DNA from: an uncultured Paracoccaceae bacterium | Lineage (GTDB): Bacteria > Pseudomonadota > Alphaproteobacteria > Rhodobacterales > Rhodobacteraceae | DNA: 64,000 nt | NCBI GenBank assembly: GCA_913061275.1 | Contig: CAJXSR010000009.1 | Span: forward strand, 52,880-116,879 | Direction: 5' to 3' | Part shown: in pieces, positions 1-9,458 of the stretch | How positions within the stretch are numbered: the first letter of the stretch is position 1 | Layout: each line of letters begins with the position of its first letter | The notes under the pieces: generated by a model | Seen by the model: only the letters and a program-made list of their open reading frames with translations | What the model was told of the DNA's origin: nothing | The model's database searches: none | Program-made: the position numbers and the translations under genes

Positions 1-479
1 CGGTAACTAGAAAGGGCAGATTTATCGTATTTGCGCATCCCACTTGGATCCAAAAATATGATGCCTTCCAAAGTTTCCAAATCATCCATCACGTCGATCA
101 TCTTATCGACTTGTTCCTGATCTTCGGCCACAACAAAACGCGCAGAACAATGATCCAGAACATAGGCCATTTCTTCCGCAACCGCATCACGGTATAAAGG
201 TACAGGAACGGCCCCTACAGATTGGGCTGCAACCATCGCCCAGTAAAAATACGGGCGGTTTCGGCCAACAATGGCAATATGATCACCAGGTTTCACCCCA
301 AGGGTCAACAACCCCAAAGCCAAACTTTGAATTTCTTCAAAAGTCTGTCCCCAAGTCCAGCTTTGCCAGATACCATATTCTTTTTCACGATAGGCCGCTT
401 TTTCAGCATAAGTCTTAGCGTTTCGTGCAAGAAGCCTTGGCACCGTATCCAATGCAGCAGCAGTCGTCGTATTAGTCAT
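1..479 (-). CDS. AMP-dependent acyl-CoA synthetase, N-terminal part (cut by window start)
   Basis: The frame stays open from an ATG at 479 to the window edge (about 159 residues). The start has a strong GGGAGG ribosome site just upstream. The protein shows the N-terminal pattern of long-chain fatty-acid-CoA ligases: an early W-x-S-W-T-W-G segment, then GDHIAIVGRNRPYFYWAM and GAVPVPLY. The family activates carboxylic acids to acyl-AMP and then acyl-CoA. The P-loop and adenylate motifs lie outside the window, so substrate cannot be judged. It is divergent from the sensor kinase at 633. Confidence 0.85.
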   Translation of the reverse strand, partial: MTNTTTAAALDTVPRLLARNAKTYAEKAAYREKEYGIWQSWTWGQTFEEIQSLALGLLTLGVKPGDHIAIVGRNRPYFYWAMVAAQSVGAVPVPLYRDAVAEEMAYVLDHCSARFVVAEDQEQVDKMIDVMDDLETLEGIIFLDPSGMRKYDKSALSSY

Positions 480-632
480 ACATCCTCCCAACGTCATAAA
501 TGACGCGCCCAGACAAACCGAATCTAGGTTATTCCTCAAGCTTAACTTGCAATATAGGTTTTGCAGAATTATTTCTGAAATGTTACGAAATGTAACAAGT
601 GCAGATTTTCTGGCTCTGGTCAAACCGCGACT

Positions 633-2579
633 ATGAATGATAGCACTTACCCCATGACCAGAACCGTACATGAAATCGCCCAAATGACCCAGTCGGGTTT
701 GAACCTGATTAAACAGGCTATTTCCATTTATGATGCAGATCTGAAACTTGCGGTATCCAACCAACGGTTTCAGGACATGTTCAGCCTTCCTGATGAATTG
801 GTTGAAATTGGCAAACCATTTGCCGATTGCATCCGCTATCTGGCTTCAAAAGGGGACTACGGCTCGATTGAAGATCTTGATGCATACGTGGCCGAAAAAG
901 TTAAGCAAGCCAAAGCGTTTCAGCCACATTACATTGAACGTGATCGGGCGAACGGCACCCGAATTTCTATTGAAGGCAGCCCTTTGCGCCAAGGCGGTTG
1001 GGTTACGGTTTACACCGACATCACCGACATCAAAAAACAGGAAGCCTTGCTACGTGACCGTTCAAAAGATCTATCACACCAACTGTTAACCCGTTCCGAA
1101 GAATTGTCCCAGACCAACCGTGAATTAACCGCATCCATCATTGCACTTGAACAGGCCCAGCGCGAACTGATTGCATCCGAATCGCGTCTTAACCTGACAA
1201 ACTCGATGATCCCCGCACATATCGCACGGATCAATGTTGACGGGTGTTATACCTACACCAACCAAAAACTGGACAGCGTCATTCCCGGGCGACCCAAGAA
1301 TATTCTGGGTAAGCATTACAAAGAAGCTTTGGGCGTTGAAGCTTATGAAGAAGTTTACCCTCATTTTTTGAACGCCCTGAAAGGGCAACCAAGTGCCTTT
1401 GAATTTGCGTTGAAGGATCGTGGCAAACAGGTGCGCGTGGCATTAACCCCCGATGAAGACAAAAATGGCCACGTAATCGGGGCCTATCTTTTGTCGATGG
1501 ACATTACGGAAGAAGCAAACGCAAGACGCGCGCTAATGCACGCCCGCAGGCGCGAATTAGCAGCGCAGTTAACAAGCGGGCTAGCGCATGATTTTTCCAA
1601 TTTACTGACGATTATTTTAGGCCAGCAAAACAAACTTGAAGCCATTGATGACTTGCAACCGCGCGTCAAAGAAATCGTCGCCACAACAAAAACCGCAGCA
1701 CTGCGCGGCGGCGCCTTACTTGATGGCCTTTCCCAGCTTGACGCAAAACGTAGCCTGTCCCCTAGTTCTATTGATTTTACGAACCTTATCAATAATTTAA
1801 GCCGTCTTGGAAATGCTACATTACCTGAAGATATACACCTTGATATTGACAATCAGGTTGGCTCGGTTCGTGTCATTCTGGATCAAGGTTTCACGCAAGA
1901 TGCCTTGCTGAATCTAATCCTGAACGCACGTGAAGCAATCAATGGCTCGGGCACAATCTCTATAACCGTACGGCATGTTGAAAACTGGCTGGAATTCATT
2001 GTCCGGGATACCGGAACTGGCTTTAGCAAGGACGCTATAAAAAATGTATTCACACCATTTTTTACGACTAAAAAAGGTGCTACTGGGCGCGGCCTTGGGT
2101 TAACCACGGTTTTTGACTTTGCCAAAATCAGCGGCGGCCGTGTGGATGTGAAAAACCACAAAGACGGCGGTGCCATTGTATCAATGCGCATCCCTTATGC
2201 CGAAGCAGTGCAGGTTGAGCCTGGCCTGGTTTTGCTGGTCGAAGACAATGCCAATATCCGCCAAACCATCCGTGATTACCTACGCGATATGGGCCACTCT
2301 GTTTTGGAAGCGGACAGCGCGGAAGAAGCCCTGAAGTTAAGCAATATTTCCGATCTGACACACATCATCACGGACTTGATGCTAAAGGGTGTGATGACAG
2401 GCTATGATCTGGCAAAACAATTACGTGACCAAGGTATAACATTACCGATAACCATCATCACGGGCCTACCCAAAGATGATCCGTTAAGACACACGGCATC
2501 TGAATCATTCCCAGTTCTGCACAAACCTTTCACTGATGCACAGCTTGCAACGGTTTTCCAAGAAAGCGCCGCCAAATGA
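633..2579 (+). CDS. PAS-domain hybrid histidine kinase with receiver domain
   Basis: A 648-residue cytoplasmic sensor kinase with no membrane segment. Order: PAS near 20-130 (PAS_7-like), a coiled-coil linker at about 140-185, a second PAS near 185-295, a HisKA-type dimerisation domain with H-box LAHDFSN (His319), and an ATPase domain with N-box (LNLILNAREAI), DTGTGFS and GRGLGLTTV. A C-terminal receiver starts near 531, with predicted phospho-Asp581 in ITDLML. Its TGA overlaps the next gene's ATG, so the two are translationally coupled. The family combines PAS ligand sensing with phosphorelay. The signal is unknown; the divergent acyl-CoA synthetase hints at carbon-source control, which is inference. 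Confidence 0.9.
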   Translation: MNDSTYPMTRTVHEIAQMTQSGLNLIKQAISIYDADLKLAVSNQRFQDMFSLPDELVEIGKPFADCIRYLASKGDYGSIEDLDAYVAEKVKQAKAFQPHYIERDRANGTRISIEGSPLRQGGWVTVYTDITDIKKQEALLRDRSKDLSHQLLTRSEELSQTNRELTASIIALEQAQRELIASESRLNLTNSMIPAHIARINVDGCYTYTNQKLDSVIPGRPKNILGKHYKEALGVEAYEEVYPHFLNALKGQPSAFEFALKDRGKQVRVALTPDEDKNGHVIGAYLLSMDITEEANARRALMHARRRELAAQLTSGLAHDFSNLLTIILGQQNKLEAIDDLQPRVKEIVATTKTAALRGGALLDGLSQLDAKRSLSPSSIDFTNLINNLSRLGNATLPEDIHLDIDNQVGSVRVILDQGFTQDALLNLILNAREAINGSGTISITVRHVENWLEFIVRDTGTGFSKDAIKNVFTPFFTTKKGATGRGLGLTTVFDFAKISGGRVDVKNHKDGGAIVSMRIPYAEAVQVEPGLVLLVEDNANIRQTIRDYLRDMGHSVLEADSAEEALKLSNISDLTHIITDLMLKGVMTGYDLAKQLRDQGITLPITIITGLPKDDPLRHTASESFPVLHKPFTDAQLATVFQESAAK

Positions 2580-3283
2580 CAACTTCACCCCAACTGGTCA
2601 CTATTTTAGACGACTCTCCCGAAATTCGGGAAATACTGTCAGTTGCATTACAAAATGCAGGTTTTCAAACAAAATGCTTTGCCCGCGCAACCGAATTCGA
2701 GCATGCAATTAAAACAATGTCGCCACATGTTTGCATCGTTGATCTTGGCTTGCCAGACAAAGACGGGTTATCCTTGGTCAACAAACTTGCTTTGGAAAGC
2801 GGTGCTGCGATTATCATCATTTCTGGGCGCTCAATGGTGCAAGACAAAGTGGTAGGGTTGGAGCTAGGAGCAGACGACTATATCACAAAACCTTTTGAAG
2901 CCGCTGAAGTGGTGGCCAGAATACGTGCATTATTGCGCCGCAGCAAAGTTGAAACCAATAAACCTGCAAACCAGATTATGAAATTTTCAGGCTGGGTTGC
3001 TGATTTTGATCAACATATCCTGACCTCACCCAAGGGTGATATCCAAAGCCTGTCTTTTGCAGAAGCGCAAGTGCTACATCTGTTTTTATCTGCCCCGAAC
3101 CGCCTGATTTCACGCGATCATATGTTGGAAAAACTGGGTGGTACTGCAAGCGATAATTTTGAACGTGCGATGGATGTGCGGGTATCCCGCTTGCGTACTA
3201 AATTACAGGATGACCCGCAGAACCCGAAGATTATCAAAACAATTTATGGGGCCGGTTATATTTTCATCGGCGATATGGTTTAG
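2576..3283 (+). CDS. OmpR-type response regulator
   Basis: A 235-residue two-domain regulator. The receiver (1-125) has the acidic pair D12/D13, predicted phospho-acceptor D56 in IVDLGLP, and TKPF with the conserved lysine. A winged-helix Trans_reg_C domain follows, ending in the family signature VSRLRTKL and TIYGAGYIF. It overlaps the upstream kinase by 4 nt (ATGA), so it is the likely cognate output. Its stop overlaps the stop of the convergent channel gene by 3 nt. The target promoters are not identifiable from the sequence. Confidence 0.92.
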   Translation: MTTSPQLVTILDDSPEIREILSVALQNAGFQTKCFARATEFEHAIKTMSPHVCIVDLGLPDKDGLSLVNKLALESGAAIIIISGRSMVQDKVVGLELGADDYITKPFEAAEVVARIRALLRRSKVETNKPANQIMKFSGWVADFDQHILTSPKGDIQSLSFAEAQVLHLFLSAPNRLISRDHMLEKLGGTASDNFERAMDVRVSRLRTKLQDDPQNPKIIKTIYGAGYIFIGDMV

Positions 3284-3711
3284 GGGCGATCCCACGGTAG
3301 TAACTTACTCAGAAGGCCTGCCAGAAATGCCGTACTTAACCCTATATTTAGCAACCCCGTAACTGACGCCATTGCGCCATAAATCCGAAAATCCTCGCCT
3401 AGAAGAACATCACCATACCCAAGCGTTGTATAGGTGGTCAGCGAAAAATACACTGCGTCGCCAATATGCGGAATTGCTGTTGAAATAACAAAAGAAAACG
3501 CCAATATCCAAACCTGTATAGAATGCGAAATAATCACAAACCCAAATGCCTTGCCCAGCAAAACACTTAACCGCACCTTGGCAGAATATCGTGTTAACTT
3601 TGGGCCCAAAACTTTCATCAGCGATATTGACCATACAATAATCGTAATATGGACCACTGAACATATACCCAGAACGATACTGCCCCAAAATATCTGTATT
3701 GCTATTGTCAT
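3280..3711 (-). CDS. small two-pore-helix potassium channel-like membrane protein
   Basis: A 143-residue membrane protein with four hydrophobic stretches near 10-30, 48-70, 85-95 (pore helix) and 110-130. The segment TTYTTLGYGDVLL contains the T-x-G-Y-G-D signature of K+ selectivity filters (Ion_trans_2 family). No RCK or cyclic-nucleotide domain follows, so any gating partner would be another protein. ATG start at 3711. The gene is convergent with the response regulator, their stop codons sharing bases 3280-3283. Ion selectivity is inferred from the filter motif only. Confidence 0.8.
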   Translation of the reverse strand: MTIAIQIFWGSIVLGICSVVHITIIVWSISLMKVLGPKLTRYSAKVRLSVLLGKAFGFVIISHSIQVWILAFSFVISTAIPHIGDAVYFSLTTYTTLGYGDVLLGEDFRIYGAMASVTGLLNIGLSTAFLAGLLSKLLPWDRP

Positions 3712-3744
3712 ATCAGTATCATTTCCAGAAATGCGCGCAGAATA

Positions 3745-4749
3745 CTAAACCGATGGCACCGGTGCATTCTTATTCACGCGAAACATATTTATTTTTTCAC
3801 GGTCTTCCAGAGGCGACAAGCCAAATTCATCTTTATAATACTTTATGAATGGCGCAGGGGTAACATAACCCACACAAAGTGCAATTTCTGAAAGTTTATC
3901 ACCAGAATAAAGCACCATCTGTCGCGCGGCATTCATTCTTTTACTGCGATAATAATGTAACGGGGTTTGCCCTGTTGCCTGCTTGAATTTTCGCTCAAGC
4001 TGGCGCGCCGACAGGCCAACAATTTTAGCAACATCCGTAACACTTATCGGTTCCTCAAAGCTATCCGAAAACAACTGTACCGCTTTTTGAACCGGCCCAG
4101 GCAACATATCATCAGTACTGCTTGACCCCACCGTCGGTATGCGTTGTTGTACCCCTGCCCCCCGCACAAGCGGGTGTTGGAACCAACACGCGACTTCGGT
4201 CATTATTTCTGAGGTTAATTCACGCTCTATCAAATTGAGCATCGCATCAAACCCAGCGGCGGCACCAGAGATTGTTAAGCGTGTACGATCCGTAAATATC
4301 ACATCATCAACGGTATCAATATTTGGGAACTCCACCTCAAACGCCGCGCGATAACACCAATGCACACTGCTGGTATAGCCTTCCATTAAACCTGTTCGCG
4401 CAAGTGGAAAAACCCCACCACTAATGCCACCAATAAACATGCCATGTTGAACTAACTTGCGCAAAACTCCATTTGATGCTTTGGGGTTTTCGAAACTTGA
4501 TTGAGGTGCACCCATCAAATACAGGTAATCCAACCCGCGCACATCTGCCAAGGCAATGTCTGGATCAAAGCCCACTTTCGCACTGGAAGTCACGCGCATA
4601 TCTGTTTCACCAATAACTTCCCAGGTAAACGCAGTCTGGCCTAAAATTTCATTTGCAGCGCGCAGTGGCTCGATCATAGATGTTAAGCATGACATGGGGA
4701 AACCATGAAATATCAAAAACCCTAAGCGTTTCGGTTTTATATCTGCCAC
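3745..4749 (-). CDS. GlxA-family transcriptional regulator (DJ-1/PfpI + AraC HTH)
   Basis: A 334-residue protein. Residues 1-190 resemble the class-I amidotransferase/DJ-1 fold without an obvious catalytic function. An AraC-type double helix-turn-helix occupies about 225-320, with VTDVAKIVGLSARQLERKFK and the second-helix signature IALCVGYVTPAPFIKYYKDEFG. The start is GTG at 4749 with an AAGGGAT ribosome site. It is divergent from the sarcosine oxidase operon, and a 10-bp-arm inverted repeat lies between them. Known members of this family (for example SouR of Pseudomonas) control sarcosine or betaine catabolism, so control of soxBDAG is a reasonable inference. Confidence 0.88.
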   Translation of the reverse strand: MADIKPKRLGFLIFHGFPMSCLTSMIEPLRAANEILGQTAFTWEVIGETDMRVTSSAKVGFDPDIALADVRGLDYLYLMGAPQSSFENPKASNGVLRKLVQHGMFIGGISGGVFPLARTGLMEGYTSSVHWCYRAAFEVEFPNIDTVDDVIFTDRTRLTISGAAAGFDAMLNLIERELTSEIMTEVACWFQHPLVRGAGVQQRIPTVGSSSTDDMLPGPVQKAVQLFSDSFEEPISVTDVAKIVGLSARQLERKFKQATGQTPLHYYRSKRMNAARQMVLYSGDKLSEIALCVGYVTPAPFIKYYKDEFGLSPLEDREKINMFRVNKNAPVPSV

Positions 4750-4832
4750 AACATCCCTTACTAAATATGCATATTTTCAGCATTCTTGGTAGACCTTAAA
4801 TAACAAATAGATATGACGCCAACAAAATTTTA

Positions 4833-4862
4833 AATACTAAACCAGTAAACTAGTTTAGTATT
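4833..4862. promoter_or_regulatory. inverted repeat in the sox regulator/soxB divergent intergenic region
   Basis: Arms AATACTAAAC and GTTTAGTATT are perfect 10-bp inverted copies separated by 10 nt. The site sits 83 nt upstream of the regulator's GTG and 102 nt upstream of soxB. The position and symmetry suit an operator for the GlxA-family regulator. No binding consensus is known to me for this protein. Confidence 0.5.
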
Positions 4863-4964
4863 TTCACAAACTTCCTATGTCGGATAAAAATCTATCGTTG
4901 TCGCAAACCATCAAGACGCGCCATGATGGTTTTTAGTACCGTCTTTCGGACAGGAGACATATGT

Positions 4965-6215
4965 ATGCGCTTTTCAGGTTTTAAAGTTATCAAAGAGGCC
5001 CTAATGGGCCACAAAGGATGGGGGCCGCAATGGCGTAATCCTGAACCAAAACCGCATTACGATATCATCATCATCGGTGGCGGAGGTCATGGGCTTGCAA
5101 CCGCATATTATCTGGCCAAAGAGTTTGGCCAAAAAAACATTGCAGTACTGGAAAAAGGCTGGATTGGTGGTGGCAATGTCGGGCGCAATACAACCATCAT
5201 CCGTTCAAATTATCTGCTAGACGGCAATGAGCCATTTTATGAATTTTCCCTAAAACTGTGGGAAGGTCTTGAACAAGATTTCAACTATAACGCCATGGTC
5301 AGTCAACGCGGTATTTTAAACCTTGTGCATTCTGACGGCCAACGCGATGCGTTTATCAGGCGCGGCAATGGAATGATACTGAACGGGGCCGATGCAGAAT
5401 ATCTAACAGCTGAGCAAATACGGGCTGAATGCCCCTTTCTAAATTTCGACGATGCACGTTTCCCGATCAAAGGTGGGCTGGCCCAAAGACGTGGCGGTAC
5501 TGTGCGCCACGATGCGGTTGCATGGGGGTATGCCCGTGGTGCGGATCAACACGGTGTTGATATCATTCAAAACTGCGAAGTAACAGGATTGCGCATCGAA
5601 AATGGTGTTTGCAAAGGTGTGGAAACTTCGCGCGGATTTATCGGTGCAAACAAAGTCGGGTCTTGCGTCGCAGGTTCTTCAAGCCGAATTATGGCGCATG
5701 CCAATATACGCCTACCGATTGAAAGCCATGTGTTGCAAGCGTTCGTATCCGAAGGACTGAAGCCTGTTATCCCCGGCGTCATCACCTTTGGCGCAGGCCA
5801 TTTCTATGTCAGCCAATCTGATAAGGGCGGTCTGGTCTTTGGTGGCGACCTTGACGGCTATAACACCTATGCCCAACGCGGAAACTTACCCACGGTTGAA
5901 GACGTTTGCGAAAGCGGCATGGCCATTATGCCGATGATCGGGCGTGCACGTCTGTTGCGCATGTGGGGTGGCGTCATGGATATGTCTATGGATGGCTCAC
6001 CCATCATCGACAAAACCCATATTGACGGGCTCTATTTTAACGGCGGTTGGTGTTACGGCGGTTTTAAGGCCACACCTGCTTCGGGTTGGTGTTATGCACA
6101 CTTGCTTGCAAAAGACGAGCCACATGAAGTTGCCACCGCATACCGTTTGGATCGTTTCCAGCGCGGTCACTTAATCGACGAAAAAGGGATGGGCGCACAG
6201 CCCAATTTGCATTGA
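4965..6215 (+). CDS. soxB: sarcosine oxidase beta subunit, heterotetrameric type
   Basis: A 416-residue FAD enzyme that oxidatively demethylates sarcosine to glycine and formaldehyde. The N-terminal Rossmann motif is IIIGGGGHGLATAYYL (about 35-50). The conserved GGTVRHD segment puts a histidine at 182, matching the residue that carries covalent FMN in characterised beta subunits. An in-frame ATG exists at 4923, but 4965 has an AGGAG ribosome site 8 nt upstream and gives the family-typical MRFSGFKVIKEAL start. First gene of a four-gene operon with 1-nt or overlapping junctions. Confidence 0.93.
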   Translation: MRFSGFKVIKEALMGHKGWGPQWRNPEPKPHYDIIIIGGGGHGLATAYYLAKEFGQKNIAVLEKGWIGGGNVGRNTTIIRSNYLLDGNEPFYEFSLKLWEGLEQDFNYNAMVSQRGILNLVHSDGQRDAFIRRGNGMILNGADAEYLTAEQIRAECPFLNFDDARFPIKGGLAQRRGGTVRHDAVAWGYARGADQHGVDIIQNCEVTGLRIENGVCKGVETSRGFIGANKVGSCVAGSSSRIMAHANIRLPIESHVLQAFVSEGLKPVIPGVITFGAGHFYVSQSDKGGLVFGGDLDGYNTYAQRGNLPTVEDVCESGMAIMPMIGRARLLRMWGGVMDMSMDGSPIIDKTHIDGLYFNGGWCYGGFKATPASGWCYAHLLAKDEPHEVATAYRLDRFQRGHLIDEKGMGAQPNLH

Positions 6216-6216
6216 T

Positions 6217-6504
6217 ATGATTATTAACCATCCCATCCTTGGCCCGCGTGACGCCGCTGAATTCACTTATCTGGGTGACGCGTCGCTTTTAAACCGCCCC
6301 GACTGGCAGGCAAAAGATGCCGCTGAGCAATTCTATGAATATCTTTATTTGCGCGATAATGTGGCAGGCGTACACCGCGAACTTTGGTACCATGAACAAG
6401 GTGATCGCAGTTGGCTGCTTGTCACCCGAAATACATTGACCCACGAAATATCCAAAGTTGAACTTGCCAGTGATGTAGCCCGTGCAGGGGGGAACAGTAA
6501 ATGA
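6217..6504 (+). CDS. soxD: sarcosine oxidase delta subunit, zinc ligands missing
   Basis: A 95-residue subunit placed between soxB (1-nt gap) and soxA (4-nt ATGA overlap). Delta subunits normally bind Zn through C-x2-C near the N terminus and H-x3-C further on. Here the N terminus reads INHPILGPRD, with His and Leu in place of the two cysteines, and the later motif is YHEQGD with Asp in place of the last cysteine. The rest (EYLYLRDNVAGVHRELW) fits the family. The operon position makes the assignment secure. Loss of the metal site suggests a zinc-free variant lineage. Confidence 0.85.
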   Translation: MIINHPILGPRDAAEFTYLGDASLLNRPDWQAKDAAEQFYEYLYLRDNVAGVHRELWYHEQGDRSWLLVTRNTLTHEISKVELASDVARAGGNSK

Positions 6505-9458
6505 CCCAACCGAACCGTTTACAGGGTGGCCTGATCGACCATTCCAAATCTCTGAATTTCACATTTGACGGCAAGTCCTACCAAGGTTGCGCAGGCGATA
6601 CACTGGCCTCGGCCCTATTAGCCAACGACGTGCGCCTCATGGGGCGTTCCTTCAAATACCACCGCCCGCGCGGTCCACTTACCGCAGGGTCAGAAGAACC
6701 AAACGCCATTGTCGAGCTGCGCACAGGGCCGCGACTTGAACCCAATACACGCGCCACCACGGCCGAGCTATTTGATGGGCTTGTCGCCAAAAGCCAAAAC
6801 CGTTGGCCCTCTTTGCAATTCGATGCAATGGCAATCAATGATCGCTTTTCCAACTTCCTGACCGCAGGATTTTACTACAAAACCTTCATGTGGCCCGCCG
6901 CATTTTGGGAAAAGGTCTATGAGCCGATCATCCGCAAGGCCGCAGGTCTTGGATCACTTTCAATGCAGGACGACCCCGATGCTTACGACAAAGGCTTCTT
7001 GCATTGTGACCTCTTAGTCATCGGTGCTGGCCCCGCAGGCCTTGCCGCTGCCCTAACCGCAGGTCGTGCTGGTGCAAACGTCATTCTAGCCGATGAAGAT
7101 TACACCATAGGCGGGCGCCTAAATTCCGAAACTTTCACGCTGGATGATGCCCCCGCAGCTGACTGGATTGCCACAACACTGGCTGAATTGAACAGCCTTT
7201 CAAACGTGCGCGTCATGCCTCGCACAACAGTTATTGGTGCATTCGATCACGGCATATACGGCGCGGTTGAACGGGTATCAGACCACCTTGCAACCCCTGC
7301 CCCAGATAAGCCGCGACAAATCATGTGGCGTATCTATACCAAGCGCAGCATACTTTGCGCGGGCGCCATTGAACGCCCCATCGCGTTTGAAAACAACGAC
7401 CGTCCCGGCATCATGCTAGCAGGTGCCATTCGTTCCTATGCCAACCGCTGGGCCGCGACACCCGCACAAAACATTGCGATTTTCACTAACAATGATGACG
7501 GCCACCACACTGCGTCCGATCTGCTTGCCAAAGGCGTGAATGTCTCTGCAATTATTGATACCCGCGCAGATGCACCAAACTCTTCTGAAGTTGAGGTTCT
7601 CGCAGGTGCGCAGGTCACAGATACACTGGGCCGCTTGGGCGTAAAGCAACTAACCGTTCAACTGGCAGATGGATCAAAACGCCACGTACAATGCGAAGCT
7701 TTGGGCGTATCGGGTGGCTGGAACCCCAACGTTCACATCAGCAGCCACCAACGTGGCCGCCCTGAATGGCGCGCCGACATTGCCGCCTTCGTTCCCGATA
7801 AAAACGGCCCACCAGGCCTAAGTTCTGCCGGTGCTGCATCTGGCATATTCTCAACCGCAGGCGCATTGGAAAGCGGCGCTAAATCTGCTGTCGCTGCGTT
7901 AAAAGACCTAGGCATCAACGCCAAAGTAGCCAAACTGCCACGCGCCGAAGATGCCCCTGTAAATCTGCAACCTTTCTGGCACGTCAAAAGCGGTAAAGGC
8001 CGCGCATGGTTGGATCAACAAAATGATGTCACCGTGAAAGATGTCAAGCTTGCGCATCAGGAAAACTTCCGTTCTGTTGAACACCTGAAACGCTATACCA
8101 CACTTGGCATGGCTACCGATCAGGGCAAAACCTCTAACATGGGTGGCTTGGCTATCATGGCCGAATTGGCTGGCAAATCTATCCCAGAGGTTGGCACCAC
8201 TATTTTCCGCCCACCTTATACCCCCGTTTCAATGGGTGCTCTTGGCGGTCGTGCCGTTGGCAAACACTTCCATCCTACGCGCGAAACCCCAAGTCATAAT
8301 TGGGCGGTAGAACAAGGTGCAATCTTTGTTGAGGTCGGCAACTGGCTACGCGCACAGTGGTATCCGCAAAAGGGCGAAACCCACTGGCGGCAATCGGTTG
8401 ATCGAGAGGTTATAGCCACCCGCAAATCCGTTGGAATTTGCGATGTGACCACATTGGGTAAAATTGATGTACAAGGCACCGATGCCGCAACCTTCCTGAA
8501 TAAAATCTACTGCAACGGTTTCGCCAAACTCGCCGTCGGCAAAACCCGTTACGGGTTGATGCTACGCGAAGACGGTATTGTGATGGATGACGGCACCGCC
8601 GCCCGCCTAGCAGAGGATAATTTCGTTGTCACCACCACCACCGCCAATGCGGTAGGTGTTTACCGACACATGGAATTTTGCCGCCAATGTCTGTGGCCTG
8701 ATCTGGATGTGCAACTGATTTCCACAACCGAGGCATGGGCGCAATATGCGGTCGCAGGGCCGAACGCCCGCAAGCTATTACAAAAAATCGTTGACCCTGA
8801 ATTTGACATCACGAATGAGGGTTTTCCGTTTATGGGATGTGGCAACATCACCATATGCGGCGGGTTGCCCGCAAGGCTGTTCCGCATCTCGTTTTCGGGC
8901 GAACTAGCGTTTGAAATCGCCGTTCCCACGCGCTACGGCGATGCGTTAATGCGCAAGCTAATGGACGCAGGCAAAGAATTTGATGCCACCCCTTATGGCA
9001 CCGAAGCTTTGGGTGTTATGCGCATTGAGAAAGGCCACGCCACAGGCAACGAATTGAACGGCACAACCACCGCATTAAACCTAGGCATGGGCCGTATGAT
9101 TTCGAAGAAAAAAGACAGTATCGGATCGCTGCTGTCGGAACGCGCGGGATTGAATGAGGACGATGCCTTGATGCAAGTGGGCTTAAGGCCCGTTGACCCG
9201 TCAGAGCCCGTGGTCGCTGGTTCACATTTAATAGCCAAAACAGGGCCAGTGAATGCGAAAACAGATCAAGGGTACATCACCTCTGCCGCCTATTCCCCGA
9301 TCCTGGAAACATCCATCGGATTAGGGTATCTAAAGGATGGTGGCAACCGCAAGGGCGAGATTATCCGCGCAGTTAACCCATTGCAAAATCAAGAAGTTTT
9401 ACTGGAAGTGGTCAGTATGCACTTCTTTGATCCAGAAGGGGAGCGGTTACGTGCATAG
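6501..9458 (+). CDS. soxA: sarcosine oxidase alpha subunit
   Basis: A 985-residue subunit. Residues 20-100 form the ferredoxin-like Fer2_4 domain, without cluster cysteines, as is normal here. A dinucleotide-binding region at about 168-460 contains VIGAGPAGLAAALTAGRAG (the NAD+ site in characterised enzymes). The C-terminal 380 residues resemble GcvT aminomethyltransferase and bind tetrahydrofolate, capturing the formaldehyde unit as methylene-THF. The start overlaps soxD by 4 nt and the end overlaps soxG. Full family length, no truncation seen. Confidence 0.93.
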   Translation: MTQPNRLQGGLIDHSKSLNFTFDGKSYQGCAGDTLASALLANDVRLMGRSFKYHRPRGPLTAGSEEPNAIVELRTGPRLEPNTRATTAELFDGLVAKSQNRWPSLQFDAMAINDRFSNFLTAGFYYKTFMWPAAFWEKVYEPIIRKAAGLGSLSMQDDPDAYDKGFLHCDLLVIGAGPAGLAAALTAGRAGANVILADEDYTIGGRLNSETFTLDDAPAADWIATTLAELNSLSNVRVMPRTTVIGAFDHGIYGAVERVSDHLATPAPDKPRQIMWRIYTKRSILCAGAIERPIAFENNDRPGIMLAGAIRSYANRWAATPAQNIAIFTNNDDGHHTASDLLAKGVNVSAIIDTRADAPNSSEVEVLAGAQVTDTLGRLGVKQLTVQLADGSKRHVQCEALGVSGGWNPNVHISSHQRGRPEWRADIAAFVPDKNGPPGLSSAGAASGIFSTAGALESGAKSAVAALKDLGINAKVAKLPRAEDAPVNLQPFWHVKSGKGRAWLDQQNDVTVKDVKLAHQENFRSVEHLKRYTTLGMATDQGKTSNMGGLAIMAELAGKSIPEVGTTIFRPPYTPVSMGALGGRAVGKHFHPTRETPSHNWAVEQGAIFVEVGNWLRAQWYPQKGETHWRQSVDREVIATRKSVGICDVTTLGKIDVQGTDAATFLNKIYCNGFAKLAVGKTRYGLMLREDGIVMDDGTAARLAEDNFVVTTTTANAVGVYRHMEFCRQCLWPDLDVQLISTTEAWAQYAVAGPNARKLLQKIVDPEFDITNEGFPFMGCGNITICGGLPARLFRISFSGELAFEIAVPTRYGDALMRKLMDAGKEFDATPYGTEALGVMRIEKGHATGNELNGTTTALNLGMGRMISKKKDSIGSLLSERAGLNEDDALMQVGLRPVDPSEPVVAGSHLIAKTGPVNAKTDQGYITSAAYSPILETSIGLGYLKDGGNRKGEIIRAVNPLQNQEVLLEVVSMHFFDPEGERLRA

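Noticed and set aside
222..503. Plus-strand 93-residue ORF
   Set aside because: It is antisense to the acyl-CoA synthetase gene, which has clear family motifs and a ribosome site.
9337..9450. Extended soxG N-terminus
   Set aside because: The extension lies inside soxA and lacks a ribosome site, whereas GTG 9451 has GGGGAG and gives the expected gamma start.
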